Of a stretch of DNA of 28,278 nucleotides, positions 1 to 12,877 are shown piece by piece. The notes under the pieces were generated by a model. The model saw only the letters and a program-made list of their open reading frames with translations, searched no databases and was not told the DNA's origin. The DNA comes from Hymenopellis radicata (Eukaryota; Basidiomycota; Agaricomycetes; Agaricales; Physalacriaceae): assembly GCA_015501595.1 (NCBI GenBank), contig JADNRX010000638.1, positions 1-28,278 on the forward strand, given 5' to 3'. The translations under genes were made by a program, and so were the position numbers. Positions within the stretch are counted from its first letter, which is position 1. Every line of letters begins with the position of its first letter.

Positions 1-1026
1 AAGCCGTCTCCGCAGCCGTCAAAGCGGAACCACCTCCGACGATGGCTGTGAAGTATTATACGGCCGGGCGGGCTGCTCTACGCTCTGCTTTTGATTCGGC
101 AGGCTGCTTCAAAGGCAGATCAGAGTCTGCCACTGATATACCAGATATCTGAATTGATATCGGATTCGACCTTGCTGAAGATGGTGAATGTCATTTTGCA
201 ACATGGGCGTTTTGGAGCATCCACATATCATCATGGATCGCCGCCGTTGATGTGGTCGTGGCATAGAAAACGATATCTCGGCGCGGCTCATGGCTTGGGT
301 GAGTAGTGTAAAACAGGCAACTTGCCTTGCTGACGGCGAGACTCCAGCGGGAATTCTACACATCCTTCTCCACTGCCCGGCAAACATTTTATCGGGCCAA
401 AACAAGTCTGACGTTGTCAACACCATCTTGTGGCTCGCTTCCGTACAAGACCAAGAGGGCAACTGGCCCTCAAAGGCCCCTCCTAATGATGACCGCCGAA
501 ATGAGCTCGTCCAGTTAAGACATTTTCTCAATTCCTCCACAATGACATCTCATTGGCACTAGATGGTGCCACGGTGCTCCAGGCATCCTGCCCCTCCTCT
601 CAACTTTTTGGAAGAAGGAAGGGTCATCTCTTGAACCTGCTCAACAAGAACTAATACTAAACGCATTGCGGCGCGGCGCAGAGCTCACTATCAACGAGGA
701 TTCTTGAAGAAAGGCATCGGACTGTGCCATGGCGTGGCGGGCTCTGTTTACGCGCTCTTAGCGGCATCAGACGTATTGGACAGTCGCGAGGACACACCGT
801 TGTTCTTGTACCGCGCTGCGCATCTCGCGCAGTTGGCGATTCCATATCGCGAAATGACTAGCAGAGGAGATTTACGCCTTCCGGATCGGCCGTTGAGCTT
901 GTACGAGGGCCTCGCTGGAATGTGTTGCGCATTGGCGAGGTAATTGCAAGACTGAAAAGTGCCAGTTCGCCTGGTTCACGTCATCGATCTCGGGGGATGC
1001 CCGGCTTCACGATCTTCCCGACTTGA
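1..1026 (+). pseudogene. LanC-like (lanthionine synthetase C family) gene, 5' end outside window, three frame breaks
   Basis: Spliced reading gives LanC-family blocks in order: CEVLYGRAG, LLYALLLIRQ, AAHGLAGILHILLHCP, LWLASVQDQEGNWPS, NELVQWCHGAPGILPLL, HYQRGFLKKGIGLCHGVAG, LYEGLAGMCCA and EVIARL with a C-terminal GMPGFTIF. The Cys of WCHGAP and the Cys-His of GLCHG match the zinc ligands of the family. Two clean introns lie at 299-347 and 514-562. The frame breaks near 72, 684 and 932; at each, one missing base would explain the shift. No in-frame stop interrupts the blocks themselves and the stop is at 1024-1026. LanC-like proteins of eukaryotes are cytosolic zinc proteins linked to glutathione addition to dehydroamino acids; the role of the fungal members is unclear to me. 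It converges on the GH88 gene with 88 bp between. The breaks could be real decay or consensus errors. Confidence 0.85.
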
Positions 1027-1114
1027 AGGGCGAGTAGCGTGGTCTTCAAGAGTATCGAAAATTCGGAGCTTTGCCCATTATGTGTGCATATATGGATATG
1101 AAGATAGCAATAGG

Positions 1115-2621
1115 TTAATAACACTCTGCCAAACCCATAGAAAGAAGTCGATTTCCTGCCACAACGTAGTAGTAGTCGCCTGCGAACACTGAGTGCAGGC
1201 CCGGGGAAAGACATGAATAACCGCACATACCATACGTCGTTCCTGTCAAATAATTGTTGCTCGGTTTATTGACCGTCCCATTCGATAACAGGCTCTTTGC
1301 CAGGGCTTGTTCCAAGCTAGAGTGATGATATGTTCAGGATCTGTACTCTCAAATTAGATTCCGCCTGAATGATAAAGAGGCTCGCCTACCGTGACAGCTG
1401 CGTCCTGCCATTTCTGAGCATTACTTGATCCTGACTCTTCCAATTGGGCGAGATAGAGAAGACCTGATGCAACGATAGTCGCAGCGGAAGAGTCAGCCGG
1501 ACGCTGTTCGACGGGCGCGTTGAAATCCCTACGTCTCAGTAGTCAATAAGTGTATCCTTCCGGCGATCTTGAAAATGTTTACCATGGAACAATCCCATCA
1601 TCGGGAATATTGTCCAGGAAATACGTCGCAAGTCTACGCGACGTATCAAGGAAATCGGTATTATGCGTCCAATTGTACACTCGTATCATCCATTAGCGCG
1701 TCCGCTCCAGGCTAACAATTAAACAGTCACTCACTGTTCGCAAATCCATAAACACCCCACGCCTGTCCTCTCGTCCATGTGCTCGAATCAGAATACCCTT
1801 GCGCCGTGCGCTTCTTGATGACGTCCCCAGTCGTAGAATTATACTCAACGACATGCCACGTCGACCCATCATCCCGAATATGATTCTTCATCGTCGTGGT
1901 GGCATGTGCTACCGCGATATCTCTCAACGTCGTGTTCCCCGTCAATGCCGCAGAAACCAGAAGAACCTCGAGGTTCATCATGTTGTCGATGATCACCTGG
2001 GGGGTATCAGAGGTGAGCGAACCGCTTTGCCGAAGAGAACGCTTACAGTAAAGTCGGTGGGATCGGAGGTGTCCCAGCTGCGCGTGCATCTGACTGTGGG
2101 GTTATAACGCCCAGCGAGAGTTGTAGCGAAATTGTTCACGATCTTTCGTGCAGTCGCGTTGGATGGGTTTCTAATCAAAAATCAGCAAAGGCGGGCGGGT
2201 TATCGCGTCTTACATTTTGAGTTCTTGGATGAACGGAAAGCTAAAGAAGCCCACGTCATGGTCAAGCGTGCGATCCGTAGACATTCCTCCAACCGTCGCA
2301 CTCGTCGTTCGGCCCAATTCAGCCCAATGCGCGGTTCCTAATCCATTCTCTTTGGTTGCGCCACACAACGCCTTGCGCGTGTTTAGAGCGTACAAAGTAG
2401 AAGGCAAGAACGAAGAGGTCCATGTCCTAGGCGAGAACAGTCTCCATGTCCCGTTTGTCGTCGTGTATTGCGGGTACTGGGTCGACGGCGCGGGTGCGAG
2501 CGATTTGGCGGTGGTTTGCACCTTGCTAGGTATCAGCGGAGAGAACAGCTGCGATGCGGGCGATTCAGCTGCAATGGCGGGCAGGAAAAAGAACTGAGGC
2601 GAGTATGGCGGGGAAGCGCAT
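1115..2621 (-). pseudogene. GH88 unsaturated glucuronyl hydrolase, upstream copy, with frame breaks
   Basis: Seven exons read on the minus strand: 2214-2621, 2047-2170, 1735-1996, 1583-1679, 1390-1528, 1231-1340 and 1115-1179. The product shares with its neighbour the motifs HDVGFFSFP, RSWDTSDPTDF, VIIDNMMNLEVLL, HATTTMKNHIRDDGSTWHV and GYSDSSTWTRGQAWGVYGFA, typical of GH88, which removes 4,5-unsaturated uronic acids from oligosaccharides left by polysaccharide lyases. It starts with a signal-peptide-like stretch. The frame breaks in the signal peptide at a T5 run (2586-2590, one base too many or two too few), near 1331 and near 1302 (each one base short against the paralogue). All splice sites are intact and no nonsense codon is seen. 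It ends AECY, without the Ser-rich GPI tail of the paralogue. It has two introns the neighbour lacks (1997-2046 and 1529-1582). Confidence 0.85.
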
Positions 2622-3025
2622 TCTGGAATGGTAGAACGCTAACTCTGCCAGCTGTCTGCCACGGAGCTAAAATGGCTGGCACAAGAGCACGTGGTGCTAC
2701 CAGGAGCGCCACACGCAATTAATTTAAAAGATCACCGAAACAGGAGACATTGGAAGGAAGCTCTGAAGTTGCAGATGGACGTTGGTTGCAAGGAAAGAAC
2801 GACCACGTGGTCCCTCTACTAGATGGTAAGTTCTCGCCAACTTCTAAAACACGACAGGAATTTATCCCATTCATGTCGTCATCATCAAGGAGATGGCAGC
2901 GGTCGTTGCATTATGGTGTTGTGGGTAAGTGCTTGTGGTTCAGTCGGGCAGTGCGGTCGTCGTCGTTGTTTACTGTGGTCCCGCCGACTTACCGTAAAAA
3001 CATCGTACATTATTAGTTTACTACT
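2622..3025. other. Intergenic spacer between the tandem GH88 genes
   Basis: About 400 bp that must hold the promoter of the upstream GH88 copy and the 3' end of the intact copy, both on the minus strand. Short open frames occur on both strands but none has a recognisable motif or plausible gene structure. I see no repeat or RNA gene here. Confidence 0.5.
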
Positions 3026-4584
3026 CTAGAACACAGAGAGATATAGTCCGAATGCAACAGATATTGTCCAAATGAATGCGTTCACGTTGATAGTGTGCGC
3101 GCTGGATGCCGTCTCGGAGCTCGAAGAGGCTGAAGATGTTTGGCTGGAAGAGCCAGAAGCAACTGCCCCAGAGCAGTCAGCCAGTCCCATCGAGATGAGC
3201 TCGTTCCCAGCCACAACGTAATAGTAGTCACCTAGCATATACAGTAACTGTTAGCACGGTTGCTATTTGACGCGTGAAAGTGGCCTTTGGCACAAGAACA
3301 CGCGACAGAGACCTACCGTAAGTAATTCCCGTTAGAAAATTATCACCCGGTTTGTTGACTGTTCCATTGGAGAGAAGGCTCTCCCAAGGTTCATTCCATG
3401 CAAGGGTAGTGACATTGTTTAGGATCTGCCAATCCATGATAAGTCTGGATGGATAATTGAAAGCGGCAACGAACCTCGACAGCATTCGTCTGCCATTTCT
3501 TCGCATTAGACGAGTCGGGTTCAATCTTGGATAGAAACAATAGAGCAGTAGCGACGATGGTTGCAGCAGAAGAGTCTGCCGGTCGGTCTGCAGTCGGTGC
3601 ATTGAAATCCCAAGGGATGATGCCGTCAGAAGGAATGTTGTCGAGGAAGAATGTTGCCAATTTGCGGGAGGTATCGAGAAAGTCCGTGTTTTGCGTCCAG
3701 TTGTACACTGCCAGTGGACTCAGAATTTGCTCACATAGAGGGGGACATAAACTTACTGTTTGCGAAACCATACACAGCCCAAGCTTGACCTCTTGTCCAG
3801 GTACTCGAATCAGAATACCCTTGGGCAGTCCGTTTTCGTATAACATCCCCAGTAGTCTCATTATACTCGACTACATGCCAGGTGGACCCGTCATCCCGAA
3901 TATGGTTCTTCATCGTGGTAGTAGCATGCGTGGTGGCGATATTTGCCAATGTCGAGTTACCAGTGAGAGATGACGACCACAACAAGACTTGTAGGTTCAT
4001 CATATTGTCGATAATGACCTGAAAATCTGTCGGGTCGGATGTATCCCAGCTGCGCGTACATCCTACGGTAGAGCTAAATCGATTGGCAAGATAGGTCGCA
4101 AATCCGTTGACGAGCTCCGCTGCGGTGGTATTAGACGGATCACTATGAGAGCAAGTTGAGCGGAAATATAGGTCATGAGGGCGCGCACAAACATTTTTAG
4201 CTCTTCGATGTATGGGAAGCTTAAGAAACCCACGTCGTGTCCAACAGTATTGGTCGTCGTCAACGGCGCAAGAGCCGCACTCGTCGCTCGGCCAAGACTG
4301 AGCCAGTCGGCGGCATCCAACGCATTGCCGCCACAGAGCGTTTTACGCGTGTTTAGAGCATACAAGGTTGCTGGGAAGAATCCCGAGGTCCATGTATCTG
4401 GAGGAAAGAGGCTCCAGTCTCCCGCTGATGTGGTCCATTGCGGGTACTGGATAGAGGCAGGAAGACTGTTCGTTGTTGCAAGTATTTTACTGGCTATTGA
4501 CGAGGAGAAGAGCTCTGCCGCGGGGGTTTGGGCGGAAGAAAGCAGAGCCAGAGAAGCGACGAATGTTCCCAGGTTTAGCAACAT
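3026..4584 (-). CDS. GH88 unsaturated glucuronyl hydrolase, secreted, probably GPI-anchored
   Basis: Five exons (4193-4584, 3757-4142, 3475-3707, 3317-3425, 3026-3231) join to 441 codons plus stop with no frame break. The N-terminus MLLNLGTFVASLALLSSAQT is a signal peptide; a Met 12 codons upstream is open but this start puts the hydrophobic core in the right place. Family motifs are TWTSGFFPATLYALN, HDVGFLSFPYIEELK, CTRSWDTSDPTDFQ, DNMMNLQVLLWSSSL, HATTTMKNHIRDDGSTWHV, SDSSTWTRGQAWAVYGFAN and GDYYYVVAGNELISMGL. The Asp of HDVGF and the Asp of DNMMN correspond, from memory, to the two key acids of bacterial UGL. After GLADC comes a Ser-rich stretch and a final hydrophobic segment ending LYLSVF, the usual pattern of a GPI signal, so the enzyme may stay on the membrane or wall. 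Expected role is hydrolysis of unsaturated uronic-acid oligosaccharides from pectin-like or gellan-like polymers. Confidence 0.93.
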
Positions 4585-5066
4585 GTTAACCAAGCCGAAC
4601 TGCACCCTTGTACCAGTCAATTACAGCAAGTGACAGGCTGTGGCACTCCGAAGTACATGCGTTAAAGTGGTTCGATCTTGAGGGTGACAACTGCCCGAAG
4701 TGGCAGTGTTCTGGACAGTCGTCATGTGATGAGGATGAATATTCTCTGCAAGCTCGGCTTTCAGAATAAAAGGACTCTGAAAACAAGTGAAAAATACGTG
4801 GACATGAAGAAGAATGCCGGTATAATTTTTCGTAAATGCAGGTGTAAACGGAAGGAGAGGAAATGGTTTCCCACGTGTTTTTCCACAATGGAAATTTGGA
4901 ATTCACATGTGCGCGAGCGAGCGAGGCCCTATTACTCTTTTCGCACTTACTCTTCCCTCCCACGTCTCTGCATTCTCCTTGTAGCGCGATACTCGTGGAC
5001 GGCTCTCATCGACGATCTCTACTGTTTCCCACGTTGTTAACAGCTCCCAACTTGCAGTCTTAAGCC
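4585..5066. promoter_or_regulatory. Divergent promoter region between GH88 and the Opi1-type gene, with two E-boxes
   Basis: This 480-bp spacer separates the minus-strand GH88 gene from the plus-strand regulator. It holds a CACGTG E-box at 4872-4877 and an 8-bp palindrome CACATGTG at 4904-4911 preceded by ATT, which resembles the yeast inositol-responsive element core (TTCACATG). That element is bound by the bHLH pair Ino2/Ino4 whose activity Opi1 restrains in yeast. Use of these sites in this organism is inference. CT-rich stretches near 4930-4980 and 5020-5050 may mark the transcription start of the regulator. Confidence 0.4.
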
Positions 5067-7071
5067 ATGCTCGACGACCAGGACGAGGATGTGCGCATCG
5101 CTGTCCGTGCTTTGGGCGATATGCGTAATGGCGGTGGGAGCGGTGGGAGCGCGACTCGTAAGTGCTCTTTTTCTCATTTAGTGTCCATCCACGGTGTCAT
5201 CCACGTTGTATACCATCGTGGTCCCCTCTCACACAAGCTGAATACACATTTACAGCAACTCCGACTCCGACTCCTGCGCTGAGCATTGCATCGTCGTCGT
5301 CTTTACCAACGACTTCATTACCTAGTCCTGCTCCGAGCTTCTCCTCTTATCAATATGGCGACAAAAATGATTATGCCGATGATGAAGAGGAGTATCGGAG
5401 GGAGTATGTTTCTCGGGAAAACGACGATGGATACCGCCCGAACGATGAGGCGGACCTCGTGGAACGTATGTCTCATCTTCCGCTCGTTGGAGGCGCTCTC
5501 CGAGCGTACGAGCAGGGCAAAGCTAGCTCAAGGGTTGTTAAGGTCTGTTTCACCTCGCTTTCTCTTGGCCCGATGCTGACGGTTTTACTGCGTATCTGTT
5601 CTGTCTCATCCATCCTCCAAATCATGTTCAACTTGTAACATGTGCACTATCACCTTGAACGTCCATGTTTGATATTCATTCAACGGACATTTCCTCCCAT
5701 TCCGATCGATTGGACCCCACATTTAGTATGGCGCGGAGATGATGGAGTCTGTCGCCCGACCTGTTGTAGGCCGACTTCAGCTGGATGAATTTGCTTGCAG
5801 GCAGTTGGACAGGGTAAGCTTACTTTCTTATCCTTTTCTTTTCGGATTCCATTCTTCGCGTGTCTTTCCATTCCAAGACGCCCTATCTTATTTATGGGGC
5901 GTTGGGGATGTTCCTGCCTCGTGATAGTCGCGACGCGCGTGATTAAAAGGAGCGGGCAGGTGATTGATGACTTGATGTCACCATGATCGCCCGCTGCTTG
6001 CATATACGCTCAAAATTAACGTCTTCGCTGTGTTTCCGCTGATGTTGTTGTGCGAATTCGACCTTCTCTGTGTCCGTTGTCGGAACAGGAAGGATGGTCT
6101 TCAATCCCTCATTCGATTTCCGCCATATGTGGCTTGATATATAGCGCTGATAATGATTTCTATAGCTTGACAGATATCGCCGTTCGTCAAGAAGTCGCTC
6201 GCCAGATCGAATGGATGTTGATAGTCAGTTTCACATTCTTTCATGAATCAGTGATATTAACGGCCATTCAGCCGCACAACAGCCACCGTCCCAACCGCAA
6301 AGTGACCCACACAGACGTTCTCCATCTCCACCCATGACTGCCACCACCACCACCACATCACAGGAAGTCGCACAGCGATCCCGATGGCATACCGTCCTTT
6401 TGGAAGCCGGTGGTCTTAGCGCAGCTCTCTCAGAGGAATCTCTTCGACGTTTGCGCTATGTTCTATCCTGGTTACTTGCTGCCACAGAGCACCTCGATGC
6501 CCAGATTGTCCTCCTTCGCGATTTCACACAGCAGGTGGATATCGCCAAAGTCAGGCGCGACATAGTTCAGACTGTTCGTGGTGCTGTCGACGTTGTCGGA
6601 AAATACGCGGGCGGTAGCGCCCTCGGCGAAGGTGGGAGACGAAGAGTTCGAGGTTTCGTTTTGGAACTGCCCCGTCGATGGGCCGCTGCCATGGGTGAGG
6701 CCCCCGTTGCGGAGAGGGAAAGTGTCACTGCCGCTGGCGGAAGAGCTAGGCGACGTGGTCATCATCCGCATAATAGCGAAAGAGGCGTGTCTGTGGGAAT
6801 GGACAGTCCCCTCGCAAGTCCGAGGATTCACGCGCAACGGGGACCGGCAGGCGAAGAAGCCGCACAAAAGGTGCTCACTCTAGCCACAGAGAGTCTGGAC
6901 ATGATGAGGGGAGTTATGTCCGTTGTGAAGGACTCTTTGGACCGCGCGGATGCATGGGTGGAGCGTCTAGGTCTGCAGAGAGATGGTGCAGATCTCAGCG
7001 AAGATTCTGCGGACACGGACACGGAACAACGAAGCATCCTACCGCCGTCGTTGAGCTCTACTCGGAGATGA
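5067..7071 (+). CDS. OPI1: Opi1-type transcriptional regulator of phospholipid synthesis
   Basis: Exons 5067-5157, 5256-5542, 5727-5813, 6166-6223 and 6272-7071 join to 440 codons plus stop. The protein opens with DEDVRIAVRALGDMRNG, then a Pro/Thr/Ser linker, then MSHLPLVGGALRAYEQGKASSRVVK, YGAEMMESVARPVVGRLQLDEFACRQLDR, an Arg/Ser patch, a Gln/Pro linker, and WHTVLLEAGGLSAALSEESLRRLRYVLSWLL followed by DVVGKYAGG and RRVRGFVLELPRRWA. These are the ordered blocks of the Opi1 family. Leucines spaced through ESLRRLRYVLSWLL could form a zipper-like helix. In yeast Opi1 is held at the ER by phosphatidic acid and Scs2 and enters the nucleus to repress INO1-type genes; here that role is by homology only. 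The third intron (5814-6165) is 352 nt, much longer than others in the window. Splicing at 6165 is chosen because it restores LDRYRRSSRSRSPDR in frame. Confidence 0.88.
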
Positions 7072-8380
7072 TATAGGATTGCAAGAAGTGTTCCCACGTT
7101 AGTTTCTCGTTCGCTTTCGTCTCAAGAGCAGTTCCGGGTGTTCCGCCGCTCTCGCTTTGCGGTGATTGGTTGAAGATATGCACATGCAGCGCAGATATCT
7201 GCAAGCCGTCCTATCCGGAGCACGCAATTGTTGAGGAAGACTTTGGTAGGGGAGGGCTTGGAGTTAGGAGCGACTGGGGGACAAGTGCAGCGGTTGTTCG
7301 TTCCTTCGCTTACATTTTAACGGACTTCTTTGTTCGGTTTCCTTCCTATTAGTTATATTTGCTAACATACATTAGCTCCTGCACCATACACACGTAGTCT
7401 CCCAGCGGCCAGTGTATCCGTATTATTTGACTCACCGAGCAAATATCACAGCTTCGCATCAGGAGAGAGGCTTTATGCGCCACCGTCCTCACTGAACGTT
7501 ATGTAATGACGTGGGAAGAGGTAGAGTCACCGAGCTCGTAATACTCAGGCTACTACCACCACCAATCATGTCGACAGCTCCGCGTTTGGATATCCGGGCA
7601 GCCCACGGTCTTGCGACACAACAGTCGGAGCGCCCCTACTGCTATCATCCATGATACCCTACCCCACGCCAACTCACGAGTACCACGAGCCTGCTGTGCT
7701 GGCAGAAAAATCACGCGGAGTTGGGTGATGGGCTTCTGCAGTAGTTTCTGAGGCAGTTGACCATGCAAATTTTCAGTGTCGACGGGCACTGCACAGTTCG
7801 CCGGTATGTAATCTTCTCTTTGGTGCTCCTGCCCTGCTCCCGCCTGAGCTTGAAGTTCTACCGCCGTGGATCGTCACTGAACGTCACGGTGAGCTCCTAG
7901 ATCAAAGTGTCAGCTTTGATCGAGTCTGCCGGGAGACTAGGCTCGACTTGTTGAAAAGGCGGAGAGCGCGAGAGATGTACTGACGATCTCACCATCGTCG
8001 CGTGCGCCTTGCCTGTGGGCCCACGTGGCTGTAACACAACAACAACATCAAGTTTCAACCACCATCTCGACTGGAGGATCAATTGTTATTCATAGTCTTT
8101 ACACTTATTGGATGATCCGCGTTCGAAAGAATAGTCGCTACTACTGGTCCTGGGCCCACCAGCTTCATCCTCGACCCGAAGAATTTCAAAACATCTGATT
8201 CTCTCGGTTCGTCTAGTGTGTCACGATGCGTCTGATTCCTCTCACTTTTTATAACCACAGCAAATCAACGCGCCAAGACTCGAACAGAATTAGGACGATT
8301 GTCCTGCGCCTGATGCTGCACCCCGTTTCCAGTTTACTTTAGAATCATATTCCCCGATGGTCTGCCGATGCAATTCATTT
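7072..8380. other. Long intergenic stretch with no supported gene
   Basis: About 1.3 kb between the Opi1-type gene and the xylanase promoter. Open frames are short and overlap on both strands. One plus-strand run at about 7819-7983 is open for some 55 codons and starts like a coding segment, but I found no start, splice context or family motif. No tRNA, tandem repeat or transposon end is visible. Confidence 0.4.
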
Positions 8381-8398
8381 CGTCGGGAGCGACTGACT
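8381..8398 (+). promoter_or_regulatory. 18-bp promoter element shared by the two xylanase genes (copy 1)
   Basis: The sequence CGTCGGGAGCGACTGACT is found 60 bp before the TATA box of the intact xylanase and again, letter for letter, before the TATA box of the pseudogene at 11054-11071. The sequence around it has drifted much more, so this block looks retained. It may be a binding site for a regulator of xylanase expression, or simply a conserved remnant of the duplication. Confidence 0.45.
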
Positions 8399-8457
8399 TC
8401 TGACTTGACACGCGACGGTGCTTTGAGAAGCGAGCTTACTCTGCCTAGCTTTTGCTC

Positions 8458-8465
8458 TATATAAA
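8458..8465 (+). promoter_or_regulatory. TATA box of the intact GH10 xylanase
   Basis: TATATAAA lies 45 bp before the chosen ATG at 8510. The pseudogene has TATAAAT at the corresponding place, which supports both the promoter and the start codon. Confidence 0.7.
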
Positions 8466-8509
8466 CGGTTCTCCCTAGAAGTGTTGAATACCAACCAAAC
8501 GTCTGCAGG

Positions 8510-10461
<1,952 letters not shown>

Positions 10462-11053
10462 TGACCAGTTCCAGTTCTGTTGAATATCAATTGACGCGTA
10501 GCATTGGCACATTCAGTCAGAGAATAATCGTAGAAGCGTCCGCGTATGGACCGAGGGAAGCTGTATCGCGCTCCCGCTCGAAGACGACTTGCAGGGCTGA
10601 AGCCCGGAGCGACTAAGTGGGGACCCATTCTATTCTGCCTAAGCTTGCCTGCAAGAAAGCTAGGCTACATGTGAACACAGTTCAACGTTGCGGTATGAAT
10701 AAGGGCGTCACTTCTAGAGCTAGAAGGGACACGAACCGATGGATGCAATAAGGAAGCGACAGGAAGCTCGGCAGGCATCGCCATATGGCCTCAGGTAGCC
10801 GCTGAGTAATGCACACCTTCCACGTCTTTTCTACTTTTCAAAGAACCCATCCTAGAGAAAAGCAGGACACCAGGATGTGCCTATCTCCTACCACTTTGCA
10901 ACATGTCAACGCGACATGCCTTCAACAGACTCTACGCGAGAAGGCTCTGCTAAATTTACCTGGACTGCGCGCCTGACGCGACAGAAACCGAAGACGGTCT
11001 GCTGAACACACTCTTGACGTTACGTTGCCATCTTATCCGCCAAGACTCTATTC
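10462..11053. other. Spacer between xylanase and its pseudogene copy
   Basis: About 590 bp holding the 3' end of the intact xylanase and the upstream region of the decayed copy. I see no open frame with motifs, no RNA gene and no repeat beyond the promoter block that follows. Confidence 0.4.
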
Positions 11054-11071
11054 CGTCGGGAGCGACTGACT
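11054..11071 (+). promoter_or_regulatory. 18-bp promoter element shared by the two xylanase genes (copy 2)
   Basis: Same 18 letters as 8381-8398. Here it sits only 26 bp before the TATA box, against 59 bp in the intact gene, so the spacing to the core promoter has changed while the block itself has not. Confidence 0.45.
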
Positions 11072-11097
11072 CGAAATGTTTCCCAGCTTCTCCTCCC

Positions 11098-11104
11098 TAT
11101 AAAT
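11098..11104 (+). promoter_or_regulatory. TATA box of the xylanase pseudogene
   Basis: TATAAAT, 43 bp before the ATG at 11148, in the same relation to the start codon as in the intact copy. Confidence 0.55.
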
Positions 11105-12755
11105 AGGACTGCCTTGCCCTACTAAACACTTTGCGATCATCTGTACTATGAAGTTTCTCCTTCAAATCTTCTCTATTGCGGTTTTTGTCCATTAGTGTTT
11201 TGCTGTCGGCAATGGAACTGTGCGTCTTCCCACCACCCAGTGACGGCAATGAACTACCTAACGATGCTATCCACTATAGACTGCTTGTATAAGTTCTCGG
11301 TGCCCTTTGTTACTCGCGTCTGAAGGGTGTTCTCTAGACAATAGCGATTTGACCTGTGCCACTGTGGGTGATAGCGATACCCCGGCTTTCAATGGCTTCA
11401 GTCATCTCAACACCAAACTTATAGCAAAAGGCAAAAAGTTCTAGGTAGGTTCTTTCTCGACTTGGGTCCTCAATTTGGACTGTGACGCGTATCAGGGCTC
11501 ATGTGCCGATTGCAACACCTCCAGGTGCTCTTGCGCGCTGTGCTTTCCGTGTCTGATTGTCCCCAAAGCCAACGCCGCTCTCCTGCGATCAGAATTTAGA
11601 CAACATAATCAGTTGCCCAGTTGGGTCACAGAAGTCTCCGACCCAGCTACCATGGCAGAAATACTTGCTTTCTATCTTTGATCCACACTCTGTAAGACTT
11701 CTGTGATCCAAAAATACATCTCTCATGTGGCTGGCCGTTATGCTGGAAAGCAAGTTTATGGTTAGTTGCTCTTACTGATATATAGAACAGCGCTCTAACT
11801 TGTGCTTTCGCTGTGAGTTGCCGCTTTCCAAGATTTCACGAGATGGATCGACTTATCTCGATTGACGCGTAGTGGGATGTCGTCAAGTGCGCCCATTCCT
11901 TCAAACAAAACTGCTTCTGACGCATGTAAGCAGCGAATGCCTCAACGACGACGGAACTCTGCGTTCCACTGTTTTCTTCAATCTTTTGGGAGAAGTTTGT
12001 TCCTCACCGTCTTAGTTGTACTCAACCTAAGCGCTGTCAGGATTTCATAACGATCGCTTTTAAAGCCGCCAGGGCGGCCGATTCGACTGCAAAGTTCGTA
12101 GAAACGATTGACGTCCCACCTCGGTGTATGCACTTACTCCTCTCCTTAGGCTATACATCAACGATTATAACATGGATTCCAACAACGCGAAAGTTCAAGG
12201 AATGATCGCTCTCGTGAAACGTATCAACAGCGCAGGAACTGTGATCGATGCAATTGGTACACAGATGCATCTGAATGTAAGTCTATGAGCAGATCCGAGT
12301 GCACCACTGTTGATCAAGTTCCTTGATAGGAAGGCGGCGCTAGTGATGCTCAAGCTGCTCTGACAGCCTTGGCATCTTCAGGTGTGTCACTGGCAGAGGT
12401 GGCGATTACGGAACTGGACATTGCCGGCACGTCTCCCGCGGATTACACCGCCGTCGTCGAGGCGTGTTTGGCGCTGGCGATCACAAGCTGGGTGAGTGTA
12501 GCTCCCCCTCTTTTTCGTTGTCTGATTCCTTTTTGGCAGAACTCCTGGCGGACGGGTGTGACGCCCGATCGATCTGTTCCTGTAGTCGGCTTATTCACAT
12601 CGTTTCATTGATAGCAACTACCAACCCAAGCGGCGTATGAGGCGGTTGTCGGCGTAGTTGCCTCTGGGCTTATCTTCCGGATTGGGAGATCGGGGGCAGA
12701 GATCGGGTGCACGTGGGCGTGCCGGTTTACTCGGGACATGGACGCGTTTCCTCCT

Positions 12756-12868
12756 CAGTCTTCTACCATCATCTGGTCGACCTGAGGAGGTACGTTCTCT
12801 CATTTCATGGCATTTTACCTAGTTACTTACTCTACTACCAGCTTACGTATCGTCGTCTCTGTCCTAGG
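12756..12868 (+). repeat. Duplicated segment, intron-containing copy
   Basis: A 34-bp block (12756-12789) and a 27-bp block (12842-12868) are separated by 52 bp (12790-12841) that begin GTACGT and end TACCAG, a perfect match to the donor, acceptor and length of introns in this genome. The same two blocks occur fused without the 52 bp at 12878-12938. Both copies sit inside the region that interrupts the xylanase pseudogene. Confidence 0.8.
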
Positions 12869-12877
12869 TAAAATATA

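Noticed and set aside
7819..7983. Open run of about 55 codons in the long spacer after the Opi1-type gene
   Set aside because: No start, splice partners or family motif; could be a remnant but I cannot support it.
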